A stretch of 64,000 nucleotides of DNA, taken from positions 890,813 through 954,812 of the forward strand of contig VUYV01000295.1 of NCBI GenBank assembly GCA_008711295.1, written 5' to 3'. The notes below the pieces were generated by a model. The model saw only the letters and a list, made by a program, of their open reading frames with translations, had not been told where the DNA came from and searched no databases. Position numbers and translations under genes: made by a program. How positions within the stretch are numbered: position 1 is the first letter of the stretch; every line of letters starts with the position of its first letter. Below are positions 48,820 through 59,900 of this stretch, in pieces. The stretch comes from Anarhynchus alexandrinus. Its lineage: Eukaryota > Chordata > Aves > Charadriiformes > Charadriidae.

Positions 48820-51800
48820 TAAAAGCAGGTAAGAGAGAATCTTATTTTTTAAACAAGGTGCCTGTGATCTGATAAGATCTGAATTGCGTACGTCACGTGA
48901 AATACAGCCAGATCCACCCTATAGACCTTTCCATAGGTATTGTGCCCTTTTTGCATCCTTGTACATGGACATTTTTAGTACGTGACAAAATACTCTGAGG
49001 TCTTTGACGTGACTGGCAGCTGCAAAGTTTTAGGGGTGCTTTTTGTCATGTCGGCATGGGGTTTGCCAAGCAGGAGTGCCGACACGCTGCCGACTGGCAG
49101 CACCTTCCCAGGAACACCGCAGCCTCTGGCTGTGGCCGAGGAGTGAAGACGCTTCGGCGTGGTGCCTGTCCCCAGCTCCTCGCTTTGTCGGTCAGGTCCC
49201 AGGCTGCAGCGCTTTGCCGCGTGGTGTTTGAAGTTAACCTGCATTGATTTGGGTCTGCCTTAAAATACTGCGCCATCGATCACGGTGTTTTAGGAGCCGG
49301 CTCTGGAGCCTCTCCGCGGTGGAGAGAGGTAGGTAACTCGGAGCTGCAGCTTCAGCAGCTAAACATCTAATGTCTTGTAAGAGTGTGTGTATAAACGTGT
49401 TTGTATATATTGCCATAACATGTTCAAATTATGTTTTTATGAGAAATCATCTACGTATTAAAAAAAAAAACATTAAAAATGAAGCATCTCATAACTCTTA
49501 TGCCACATTTTTAAATTTTTGGTAGATTTTTCACTTTACTGAGAAATAGTTGCATACTTTTACTCTCAATTGTGCATCTCAGAAGTTGTCCTTTAATGCC
49601 AGTGTACAGTAACAAAGGCGTTTGATCTGATTTGATATAAATGTGCATCTGATTGACGTCGCAAACTAAGGGCCAAGCTGGATTAAAGAAAAAGGCAAGC
49701 CAGAGAAAACTAAGCTGCCCCCGGGTGTGATGCATCCCCTATTAAGGCAGGTGTTTAAGGTAGGTGAGATGAACCGATCTCTGGAATTGCTCATAGCTCT
49801 GTTTTTCTTGAAGGAGGAGACAGGATGACTAGTTTAGGCATGCTTAACGTGTTAGATAGCTGAGCGGGAGTGAAATGAACCCGAAGTTACTGCAGCCAGT
49901 ATATAAAAATTACTCAAAGCCCTTATGTTATAAACTGATCAATACTGAGGATCACAATTACCACCTAAGAATTACTTATTTTCGATTCTAACTGCAATAG
50001 AGGTTTCTTTTGAGTAGAACAGATTTTCCAATTTGAATTAAAACCAAACCAAAAGACTTTCCTTGCAAGAAGTTCATCTGCCTTTGACTATGTATAATAT
50101 AACTATAACTCTATGCCTGAACGTATATGCTTCTACTTTTTGATTTTCAGATGAAAATCAGCCTTTAATTTAAGAATATATTTCAAACATCATTCTACAG
50201 AAAAAGATAGGAATAACCTATATCCACAAGGTAGGCAGCTAACTGTGTTGATGCAACAAGATGAAAAGGACTTTCCATAACATTCAATATCTCTAGAATT
50301 TTTGGTTCAAGCATTAGACATATATCAGGATCCAGACAGATTTTAATCAGGATAGGTCTTAGAAAAATGAGTGTTGATCTTTCTTCAGGAGGAAGTACAT
50401 ATTTGATTTTTCCAATATAGCTATCAAACTTTGTGTGTAATGACCAGAAGGATCAGGATCAGTCCCCAGGGAAGGCCAAAGGGAGATGGCAGGGCTGAGA
50501 GGTCCCTGTGCCCAGATAGGAGCTCTTCTCTGCAGAGGATGACAGATGTGGGGTTTTTTACCCTCGTACATCCCCTCTGCACTCTTATCCAGTTCTCTGT
50601 GGTGATGGGTCTGGAGTAACTCAGGAAAGTCTCCTTGCCTTAAACACCTACTGGTGACCCGTTGAGAATTGGCAAACTGATGTTGAATTTCCTGCTTGCC
50701 TTCAGAAGCCTATATATTTTTCTTCCGTGTTAGTCCCTGTTTAATTTGATTTCTGTTATTGTCTTTTTGCCAAGGAGCTGCTGGGGAGCATGTCTACAAT
50801 TGACACACCCATTCTGTTTACATTTGCTTTCTTGTTTCCTTTTTATTCAAAGAAACTTTTGAAATAATTTTTTTTCCCTTGAAGTGCAAAGACCCAAATG
50901 GATAAAACACCTTTTTCAACAAAGGCTTGACTTTTTAAAGAGGGAGTTTGGATCTTCTTTACATTCCCTGTAACAAGAATGTCTATAGCGTTGTGATCTA
51001 AACCAAAGCTTTGATATTTTTCTAAATACCATATTGGTGATGATCCAACACGGCCATAAAAGCACTGTGGCTACCATCAGTTTGATGCTTCTGCAGCTCA
51101 TTCTCTTCTCACAACGCAGAGCTACAAAACTTTCCCACTGCTAAGCTTTTCTGCAGGCCTTTTTCTGCTCCCAGGAGTTCAGCCTAGATCTCCTTTGAAA
51201 GGGAAAATATATCATCCTTTCCTTCGGGGGGGGGCACCTCACCACCTAGAGTCGGTGTTTTGGATGTTAACAAGTGACCGTAGCTGCAGGTGGGCGCCTT
51301 GCTGAGTCCAGAGCTGGTTGTCTTCAAGGGGAACCGGTGTCCTGGGTCTTATAAAGCTTTTGCAATCGCTGCTCATACTTACAATGTTTTATAAAATTGT
51401 TACCTGGGAATTTTGGTGGAGTTCCCCCCCCCAATTTGTTATGAGAAGTTTAAATGTTATGGGATAGTTTTCTAATTTTACCCCGTACTGTTGGCTCTGC
51501 CTCAAGAAAGCCATTTGATGCAGTTTTAGCTGCCAATATCTCTTTGCCACTCAGTCATTACAGTGTAATTGGATCTAAAGTACGTGTATAATTTGCTGCT
51601 AGCGATGCTGGCTTGTCTTAATTATGACATCCAGCTGATTTCTAAGGATACTAATCAATGAATATGCATAGCGTAGTAGGCAGACTTGTTCAGATGAATA
51701 AGTCTTCACGAGAACTTGAGCTTTCACGGCACCTACGTATCAAGCTGTTTAGAAGCATCGAGGCAGGATCTCTGGCTTAAAGTGGATGGGGGCTTTCAAA

Positions 51801-52649
51801 AAGGGCTCGTGACACAGCCCGGGAAACAGCACGTGCGAAGCCTGCGGTGTTTTAGGCTGTGTGTATGTGTGCGTTCTGCCGCGCTCGGCAAAATTTCTGG
51901 GAGAAAAGGGGGGGAAACCTTAGAGGGATAAAGATGAACTCACAGGCAGCTGATTCTTCTTACCGTTTCTTCAGTGCTTTCTCCTACATTCACCCTGACT
52001 GAAGGTTACAAATAACTTTTCACTGAAAGCATTTCCTTTCAGCGTCTCCTCTGCAAGCCAGCTTTTGGAGACATCTGTATTTAATTTTAAGCTGGGTGCT
52101 ATTCTTGCCCATCCACTTTGGATTTTTTTTTTAAGCCTCGTATTATTCCTCATCTGAAAACTGTCATGTCACAGAAAACCAGTTTTCCAGGCTGTAGCAG
52201 TACTTTTAAAACATAACATGATCACGAGTTATGGTCACGTAAGGATCTAAAGCCTTTCCAAACAGCTCCTCCCTTCCAGGCTCCTCCGGTTTTGTTTGCA
52301 GATTGCAACCGGAGGATCTTCAAGCTTATCACATCAAATACTCGGCTCCTCTAGGGTATCTCGGATGTGCCGCGGCGTTTTAAGAGAATCCTGGCACTTG
52401 TGCTCCAACACCCCGTTAGAGGTCCTGACACAGCCAACTGGTGTTAGAAAATTTGGACACATGACAAACCCTGCTAGAGGTTATGAAGACTCGGTGGCGA
52501 TGCTGATAGATTTGGACAAACCGAAAGACTATGTGCACAGCAGTGAAATTTATGATTTGCCATCTATGTATATTTAATTACTTGCATATTTTCAATTACC
52601 AACAGCTTCTGCTATCCATTCCTAATGGGAAATTTCAGGTTTTCTGGGT

Positions 52650-52772
52650 TTGTTTTCTTTTCTCTTTTTTTTTCTTTCCTTTTTGTTTCTTTTTTCTTTC
52701 GTTTCTTTTTTCTTTCTTTCTTTTTCTTTCTTTTCTTTCTTTTTTTTTTTTCTTTTTTTATTTTATTTCTAG
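52650..52772. repeat. Long polypyrimidine (T/C) tract
   Basis: About 120 bases made almost only of T and C with TTTC and TTTTTC units, ending at ttttattttatttctag. Phe/Ser-rich open frames over it are composition artefacts. Confidence 0.9.
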
Positions 52773-54028
52773 ATGTGGAGCATTACGTTCAGCACAGTTC
52801 TCTCAGGTGTTCTGATTACCAGAAAGCTGGGACAGGCAAAGAAGCTTTTAAGGGAGTTCTCGCTGTATTTTTACTTGACATACTGCACAGCGCAATTCAA
52901 TATTCATAAATTACTTTTGGCTGCTGTTAGTATTTCACAGCTCTGTTTGCTAATTCATGTGCCAGATATATTTAAAATGAATCATTAAATGTCAGGAGAT
53001 TTGATGCTTGTTCCACATGCAATAGCTCCCTATTGAACAAAACTCCAGCGCTTTGTACTGATGCTAAACTCCAGCTACCTTTGATTTTATAATAAATATA
53101 TGAGTCGGAGGCAGGATAAATCAGATCCTGTGCTGTCAGCTTGGCAGAGATGATTGATCATACCTTTCTGACAGCGCTGCATTTGACTGCAAGTCTCATG
53201 CAGCCCTACTTTAGATCACAGAAAGGCATCTGGATGATGAAAAGCACACTAGCTTAGAAGATAGCATACAGTGCTGCACCAGTGTCATATTTATCTAGCG
53301 GCATGTGTACTCTAAAATGCTTCAGGCTGTAGCTCATGCTAATAATTATCTCTGGGGTTGAATCCACCTTGACCCATTTTTATTCCTTTACCCATATTTT
53401 AAACAAAAATTGTTTTCAAAGTCCTTTCCGAAATGGATGTGTAAAGCCTTTATCTAAAGCAGACACATGTGGGTAATAAAATACCCAGTCTCCGCGCCCA
53501 CTTAAAGTTGCTACTTTTGGAAATGAAATCATTATATGTTAGTCAAAAGGTGAGGTGGTCACCCAAACACTCCCCTTATTCCTACTTTAGAAAAAAAATC
53601 TGTCTAATCCGGTATCAGAAGCAATCTAGTCCTATAGATTCGGGTTTGATTTGTTGCTGTTGGGCTCTTGGCAGTGGATGTGTGCACCAAAACTCTGTGC
53701 TTGAAATACGGTCTGGAACCCGACAACTTCCCTGAGGGGAGGGGATGAGGGGGAGCAGCATGTGGCCATCTCCCCTTCCTGGGCTTGTTGGTGAGCGATT
53801 TGTGTAGCCGTTGTGGCAGTGTGGCTCGTTTGGAAGCTGTGCTCATGGAGAAGCTGTATTTCATTGCTGTTATGAATGTGCCTGCATATAAAACGCAGAC
53901 CGGTGCAGTACCATGTGGGGTGGTTTGGTTTTTTTCCTCACAATTTTTCAAGATGTCATTTGAGATGTATTTATGTTCAACTTGTATGGCTTTCATCTGG
54001 CTTTCTCTTATATTATACAGGCGGTTTT

Positions 54029-54094
54029 CTGTATATGTATGTACATATATGTGTGTACATATATTTCTGTATGTGTATGTACATGTATGTATGG
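54029..54094. repeat. Short tandem repeat of TGTATGTACATA-like units
   Basis: Overlapping, imperfect, partly self-complementary units (gtatatgtatgtacatatat, gtgtgtacatatat, gtatgtgtatgtacatgtat). Dominated by alternating purine-pyrimidine bases. Confidence 0.8.
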
Positions 54095-55015
54095 TTTAGG
54101 GCTAGGGATGCAGAGGTGTGCATTTCTGTGTTGCAAGTTTGAGAAAATCAATGAAGTATTATTTAATGCATGTCAACTTCATTTTTAATACTATTTCTAA
54201 AGTAAATTGCAGAAAGCATATAACCGTCCACCATGGAATAATAAATTGATACAGAATGTGTGGGGAAAAGGCAATAAGCCAGAATCATTAGAAAGCTCAG
54301 AGCACCACTCCAGCAACACAAAGCAGTCGTAAACCCGAGGTTGGAATTGCGCACAGCAAATGGTGTACACCAGTAAATCTGGCCCTAGTAATTTTATTGC
54401 ACATGGCATACAAGCCAGAAAAACATTTAGATAATTGAAATTAACACTTTTAACAATGATCTATAAAACAGCGAATAATAATTAGGAGGTTCTTTCAAGC
54501 TCTCGGTAATAAATCTACAGTACTTCAGAATCTTTTTTTCCCCAATATAAATGAGACAAAATGAGATGGACCCTCTTTTCCTTATGTGTGGAACATCTTT
54601 ATTGGTCAGGTATCATACCAGCCCCCGGTTTGCAAACGCTACGACTGTGCATGAAGCGAAGGCCTTTTATTTTGAACTTGGAACAAAGCTAGATGGAAAT
54701 GGAAAAGATAATAAAAGGGAGCTCCTGGAAGAACATAACACAGATTTTTATTTTTTTTACGATTGATGCAAATCTGCACCTGTGTTTACTCATATCAAAG
54801 TGGCTGCACGTATCGGGTCACGTGAACATAGCTCTGGGATAGATACAAATGCTGCTGCGTGCTTTGAAGTCCTTTGGAGGATGTAACCGCTAGTGTAAGG
54901 TTTCAGGTAGTCTTTTCTGATACTCTAAGAAAGAAAAAGTTTTCTATTCCATATTTCATCTGTACCATATTTTTCAACATTGGTCTTAAAATACAGCCAT
55001 TTCCTTTCTTTCCAG

Positions 55016-55049
55016 CTAAACTGATGAAAGAGAAGATTGACTCTGCCAG
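55016..55049 (+). CDS. Exon-like segment A: possible alternative SLC7A11 exon or exon of an unknown gene
   Basis: A strong polypyrimidine tract and acceptor (tttctttccag) precede 34 bases, followed by a GT donor (gtaata). In the frame that continues into the segment at 56776 it encodes K-L-M-K-E-K-I-D-S-A plus AG of an arginine codon, preceded by CT that needs one base from an upstream exon. SLC7A11 exon 11 supplies exactly one base (G), which would give Ala. I do not recognise the sequence from any family. It lies 9.8 kb after the SLC7A11 stop on the same strand. The length, splice sites and clean join to the next segment suggest a real exon, but a chance match cannot be excluded. Confidence 0.42.
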
Positions 55050-56775
55050 GTAATAAATCAGCTTTTTGATGTTGGATCGGTGGTTTGAATCACGGTTTGA
55101 CCATATTATTGGTCACTGTCTGTCATTACGCTGCCTCCCAAAGGCACCAAATGCAGAACCTGCTCACCACCAGAGCCCAATCCAGGTGACAAACCTTTAA
55201 AACGAGCCTGGGAAGAAGTCTGGGTGTCAGTGGGAACACGGCCTTGCATGATATTGTGCACATGGGTGAAACCCTCCTCTGAGGACTGGAACCAAAACCC
55301 CAGCTGAACCCCTTTGAAAACTGAGCTTCTTCAAGCAGTCATTGCCGGGTCTGAAATCAGTTTTGCTACCTGGGTTCTGCGTGGAAATGTGGCCATCGCT
55401 TTCCAAGCTATCAATCTGAGCTCTTTCACGAATACCAAATTCATTTCAAAAAAAAAATCAGATTCAATAAAACAATTTCTGTAGGGGAAGCAGCAGTGTT
55501 GGGAGAGCAACTGAAATATGGTTTTGCATTAAATTCCCTTTTTTGCCAGATGATAGGGATGCTTCAGAAGTACTACCGCAAACATTTTAAAAATAAAAAC
55601 CCAATCCTCCAGACTTATATAAAACCTTTTTGCTCTAATAAAAGTAGATAGGTGTGTATGAGTGTGTGCGAGAGAGGGAATAAAGCATTACGGGTGGAGG
55701 TAGTGCCTAAGAGCGACGTACTCTGTGTCCAAAGGCTGAGCTGCCGGTCCCCAGCCACGGGAGAGTCGTGCTGCCGCAATTTTGGGATGCTGCTCCAATA
55801 ATTCACATCTCTCCTCCTGAGCACCTCCAGCGCCAGGCTTTCAGGTGCTGACACCATGGAGAAATTTGGCTGGAGTGGGTTTTTTTCCCCGGCCGGGTGG
55901 AGGAAAGGGGAGGCAGGGGCTGCAGAGCATCGGCAGAAGCAACGTGCCTGGGGAAGCCACCAGCCCCCGTGGAGAGGTGGCCGTGACCTGCGGCGCTCGG
56001 CTCCCGCTCTCGCCGTACCCAGGGGGGGACTGCTCAATTTAACGAGAGCAAACTCTGGGGAAAAACAGGTGGTTTTTGAGAGCCCACCCAGAAACCGGTG
56101 TTTGTGACAAATGTAAGCTACTGGAAGCTTGCAAACCATAAAGTCTTTTATACCGAGCTGCAATAGGTCGTATAAAAGAAATAGGCCCCCAAAACCGAAC
56201 ATAACAGTGCTGCCAGTGTTGTGCCTATTTCTGTGCTCCTGTCTCCGTGGGGGATAATTAATTCAACTCCCTGGAGAGGCAAGCACATCTCAAAAAAAAA
56301 AAAAAAAAAAGAAAACCCACCCAACCAGCCTCATTTCCTGAGGGCAGTTGTAAAAGTCAGCTTCTTTCAGGAGGCTGGAGAGAAGAAGAAAGTTAACAGT
56401 AGGGAGACAGACTACATTGAGGATCAGGGCAATACGCTGGCGGAGTCACTGCCTGTAAGAAAGAACGGGCAGAGTTTTGTCCCCATGAATTTCAAGTCAC
56501 GGTGACTTGAAGAGGCAACTACAGGCTTAAAGACCTCCTAAAGGAGGATGCCGGAGAGACAGACCTATCTCTCCTTGCCAGAGAAAAACGATGGCTGATG
56601 GATGAAACCTGAGGGCAGGTAAGAGATGCCTGGGACAAGTTATACCCACTAGGGCTGAGCTGAAAGAGGTGAAGGCTGTTGTTGCGTTCATTTGTAGGAA
56701 TGCAGAATGCACATTCATATAAACCTTTCAAGTTCTCTGATTTAACTTCTGTATTTTTCCCCTATTTATGTTCAG
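55050..56775 (+). other. Putative intron between the two downstream exon-like segments
   Basis: Bounded by gtaata and ttcag. It contains a GC- and CpG-richer patch at about 55800-56040 and a poly-A run at 56291-56311. A 195-codon minus-strand ORF (55615-56202) is the longest open frame in the window, but matches nothing I recognise and has no clear supporting signal. Confidence 0.4.
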
Positions 56776-56914
56776 GCAAGAAATGTATTTGACTTTGGGC
56801 GACTTCCACGATGAGGCCCGGTTCAGCTCTATGCGTGTGTCCCAAGACCCTCCAGCCACCAAAACAAGCAAGAAATTTAGACCCAGGAGTTTCTGTGTAT
56901 TCTGTGCAATCTAA
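56776..56914 (+). CDS. Exon-like segment B: terminal coding exon ending in a Cys-rich tail
   Basis: The acceptor ttatgttcag is followed by 139 bases that continue the frame of the 34-base segment (AG|G = Arg) for 45 codons to TAA at 56912-56914. The reading starts Q-E-M-Y-L-T-L-G-D-F-H-D-E-A-R-F and ends R-P-R-S-F-C-V-F-C-A-I. It is hydrophilic and basic near the end, with two cysteines within the last six residues that could be lipid-attached; it is not a standard CAAX box. The frame lacks a starting ATG near its 5' end, which fits an internal or terminal exon. It may be an alternative xCT tail or the end of another gene. No family recognised. Confidence 0.45.
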
Positions 56915-59900
56915 CCTTTTTTTTTTTTCCCTTTTCTTTTTAATAATGTAAATGGTTTATACAGCTCCATGAATATAAAATTGCTGTATTGGCTGAGAAC
57001 AAAGGTCCATATAATCTAGTGTTCTGCTCCTACCTGTATCTTTCCTTCTGGGAACGAAAAAGTATCAGAAAGAGGGACAGACAGAGCTTCCCTGACTTAA
57101 CTTCCACCTCCCAGTGACCGGGGGCAAAAGGAATCCCTGAGCCAGTGACTGCATCTGGACTACAGTGTTTAATAGCTGTGAGGAACACGGCCTCAAAAAA
57201 TGTGCTCTCTCTCCCTTTTTGAACCTATCTAGGAAGAAAGTTAGATAGCCATTTTTGTGCTGTTATTATGTAGTTTAAAGAAGTTTGGGACTTTGGGTTG
57301 GGTTGTTTTTTTTTTTTCCCCTTTTAGTTTCTTTTACTTTAATTTTCTTCCAGGTCAGAACTAATCATTAGGACTAACCACATCTTTCCAAGTTTCACGA
57401 GAGGCAGCAATGCGTTTTAACACGTTGTGCAATAGATGCTAGTGTGGCCCTTGGCTAAGGGAGGGACACCTAACAGATAGCTGGGAGATACGCAAAGCGC
57501 TTTAAAGAAATAACTGAGCATTAATGAATTCCCACCAAAATGTTCCAATTCAGACTCTGGAATGGCTTAGCCAAACTTCACAAAATGCCAGTCGGCAGCA
57601 GGTCCCTCTGCCCACAGTCGTGACCGGAGTCAATCGCTTCATCTTGTGAAACGTTCAGGCAAGAGGTGACGGAAGAAGCAACGCCCTCACAGGTGGACCG
57701 GGTGGGCAGGAACCTTCAGCAGGTGCTCGCGCATATCCCGACGAGTTCTGATGGCAAAGGTGACACATGGCCCAAGACGGGTTGTTCGCCGGTCAGGTAC
57801 CCACCATATTCCTCTGTAGTGGTGCACAAATCACCTCTCTCTTCACTTGTAAAAGCGCGCTGCCTTCACGGGGAGGGGGTAAATCCTTCCCTGCGGCACT
57901 GCTTTTTTGAAGTTGCTTCTCTCCTGCCTTTCTTCACCAGGGAAATTTAGCCTGGTAAGATCTGTGGCTCCCCATCCTGCCCCCAATGCGCATACAGCTA
58001 ATACAAATTAACTTCTTGACGTGGTTTGTTACTAATACACGGCCAATGCATTTTTCTTTAATGACTGTTTTGACAGTTGCATCACTTTTTTTTCCTGCTA
58101 ATATTGTATCAATTAACAGATTGTGGTTCCCTGAGTCATCTGATATTCAAGCCTATTCGAGAAATATTGTTTTGAATTCTTTAGTCTACAATTGAGGTGT
58201 TATAGCCATAAAACAATTGTGATTCATTAAGACAGGCACGTAATATTGTTTCTGTTCTGCTAGGGCACCTATTCCAAACATTTCAGTTCAAATGATAATG
58301 GAAAGGGCATGCACAAAGTGCTTCAGTTACAATTATACCTGCGAAGTAATAAAAAAAAAAATATATATATTAAAAGACAGCAACAGATTTTGGTTGTCTG
58401 TGTTTTGGAGCTTCTTCTAATTTGATATATTTTGAGCTTAATTTTCAGACTTAAGAGGAACTTACAGAGCCTTAATTTAGAAGTTGTGGACTCTATTTGG
58501 AGCAGTAAATCTTTTTTTTTTTTCCCTCTGAACAGTGTGTATATTGCTCATTGGGTTCCAAAAGTGCCTGACTCTCCTGCAATTCAAGTCCATTACTAAA
58601 AGATTTTGTTCATAAAAAAGAAGGCTTTTTTTCATTATTATTGTCTGCACTCTGGATACAGTTTATATTCTTGTATTCTTGGCAACGTTGGGAGCAGACC
58701 AGGAGCTATCATCCCAGAGACCGCTCTCTGCAGTCTAGGCACAGTTATGGATTTTACATTAACAGCCTATTTTGCAGAAATCCTTTACTCCTCATTAACA
58801 AAATGCAGGTCCGATGGGTATCATGGTACTGCTGCTCTTTTATTTATGTTTCTGTTATTTCAAAAATTGATTGTAACTCCACTTCAGTTGCTTTGCCCAT
58901 CTATTCTAATATGCCATATTCAACACTCTCAGGCAACAATTCATGTTCAGAAGTTCTGGTCCAGGAAATCTTATCTTTCTTCAGTTCTGTCTGGTTTTCA
59001 TTAAGTTTATTTGTAGTAATTGGTAATGCTGAGAGTTCTGCATTTGGTCTCCGGTTGTCTTACTGTCAGAAATCTTCAGTATTATTCTGCTTTCCTTGGT
59101 AGACAGTGTTCGTTCTTGTACACCGCTCCAGGGTTTCCTTACAAAGAGATTATTACCTCGGTAGAATACTTTCCTAAATGTATTTATCCATGAATTACAT
59201 TTTCTTAATGATATACAGCTGGTTCTACAATTAAAAAGCATGAATAATCCTGTTAAATATTGCTTTATAAAAAAAAAATAGGAAAGGCCTGTTATTATGC
59301 TGTGTTACAACTTCATCGCTATTTTTCTTGAAAGTTGTTCTAAATGTGATACCTCGGGATAGAAATATTCAGCCATCTTCCCTCTGTGGTGCTGAAAGCC
59401 TTCTGGATCCCCTGATCCCAGAGCATACCAGACTCCTTACTGAACGTCTCCGTATCAGAATGATTGGTATCACTTCACAGACAGCACGCTAGCTTCAGAC
59501 TGGGTTGCAACAAAATTCTCTAACCTGTGCACAGTGGGTCAGAAATTGCCCTTAACGTTACCAAAACTTTACATAGTCAAAACTCAGGTTTGTTTTTTCA
59601 TCTACGTAGTTGATTTTATCTTTTTAAAAAAATTTTATGTCCTATAGCACAAAAAGATTTCTCTTGGCAATTCCTTTTATTTTCTCTCTTTATATTTTAG
59701 GAGTCAGACGGAGAAAGGTAAAGCTGTGCAAGAGTTGTCTCCTTTCTTAATACATTTACTTACGTGTATATAACTAAAACCGGGAAGGGGAGTGCTTACT
59801 CTTGTCTGTTACTTTTTTCTCCTTTAAACGGATCAACGCGCAGCAAACAAGTTATATTCCAGCTGCGTGAACAGCCTTCCAGAAAAAAATAGGATGAGAT

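Larger units (their letters stand above)
47520..55015 (+). other. Region between SLC7A11 and the downstream exon-like segments
   Basis: Non-coding as far as I can see. It contains a minus-strand CR1 fragment at 48430, a 120-base pyrimidine tract at 52650 and a GTACATA-type repeat at 54029. AT-rich stretches around 51590-51670 and 52860-53230 have the look of conserved regulatory DNA (TAATTA, ATGCATA and similar motifs), which alignment would have to confirm. If the SLC7A11 3' UTR is long, part of this region belongs to it. Confidence 0.6.

Noticed and set aside
52296..52577. 94-codon plus ORF with a protein-like second half (G-Y-E-D-S-V-A-M-L-I-D-L-D-K-P)
   Set aside because: No family recognised, no matching splice sites or continuation; length is within chance expectation for this much sequence.
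58606..59102. Overlapping 132- and 153-codon plus ORFs
   Set aside because: Two frames open over the same bases, low-complexity hydrophobic content, no family or splice support.
59701..59717. 17-base segment between tatattttag and gtaaag, resembling a tiny exon
   Set aside because: Too short and without a coding link to the segments upstream; chance splice-like sites are common.
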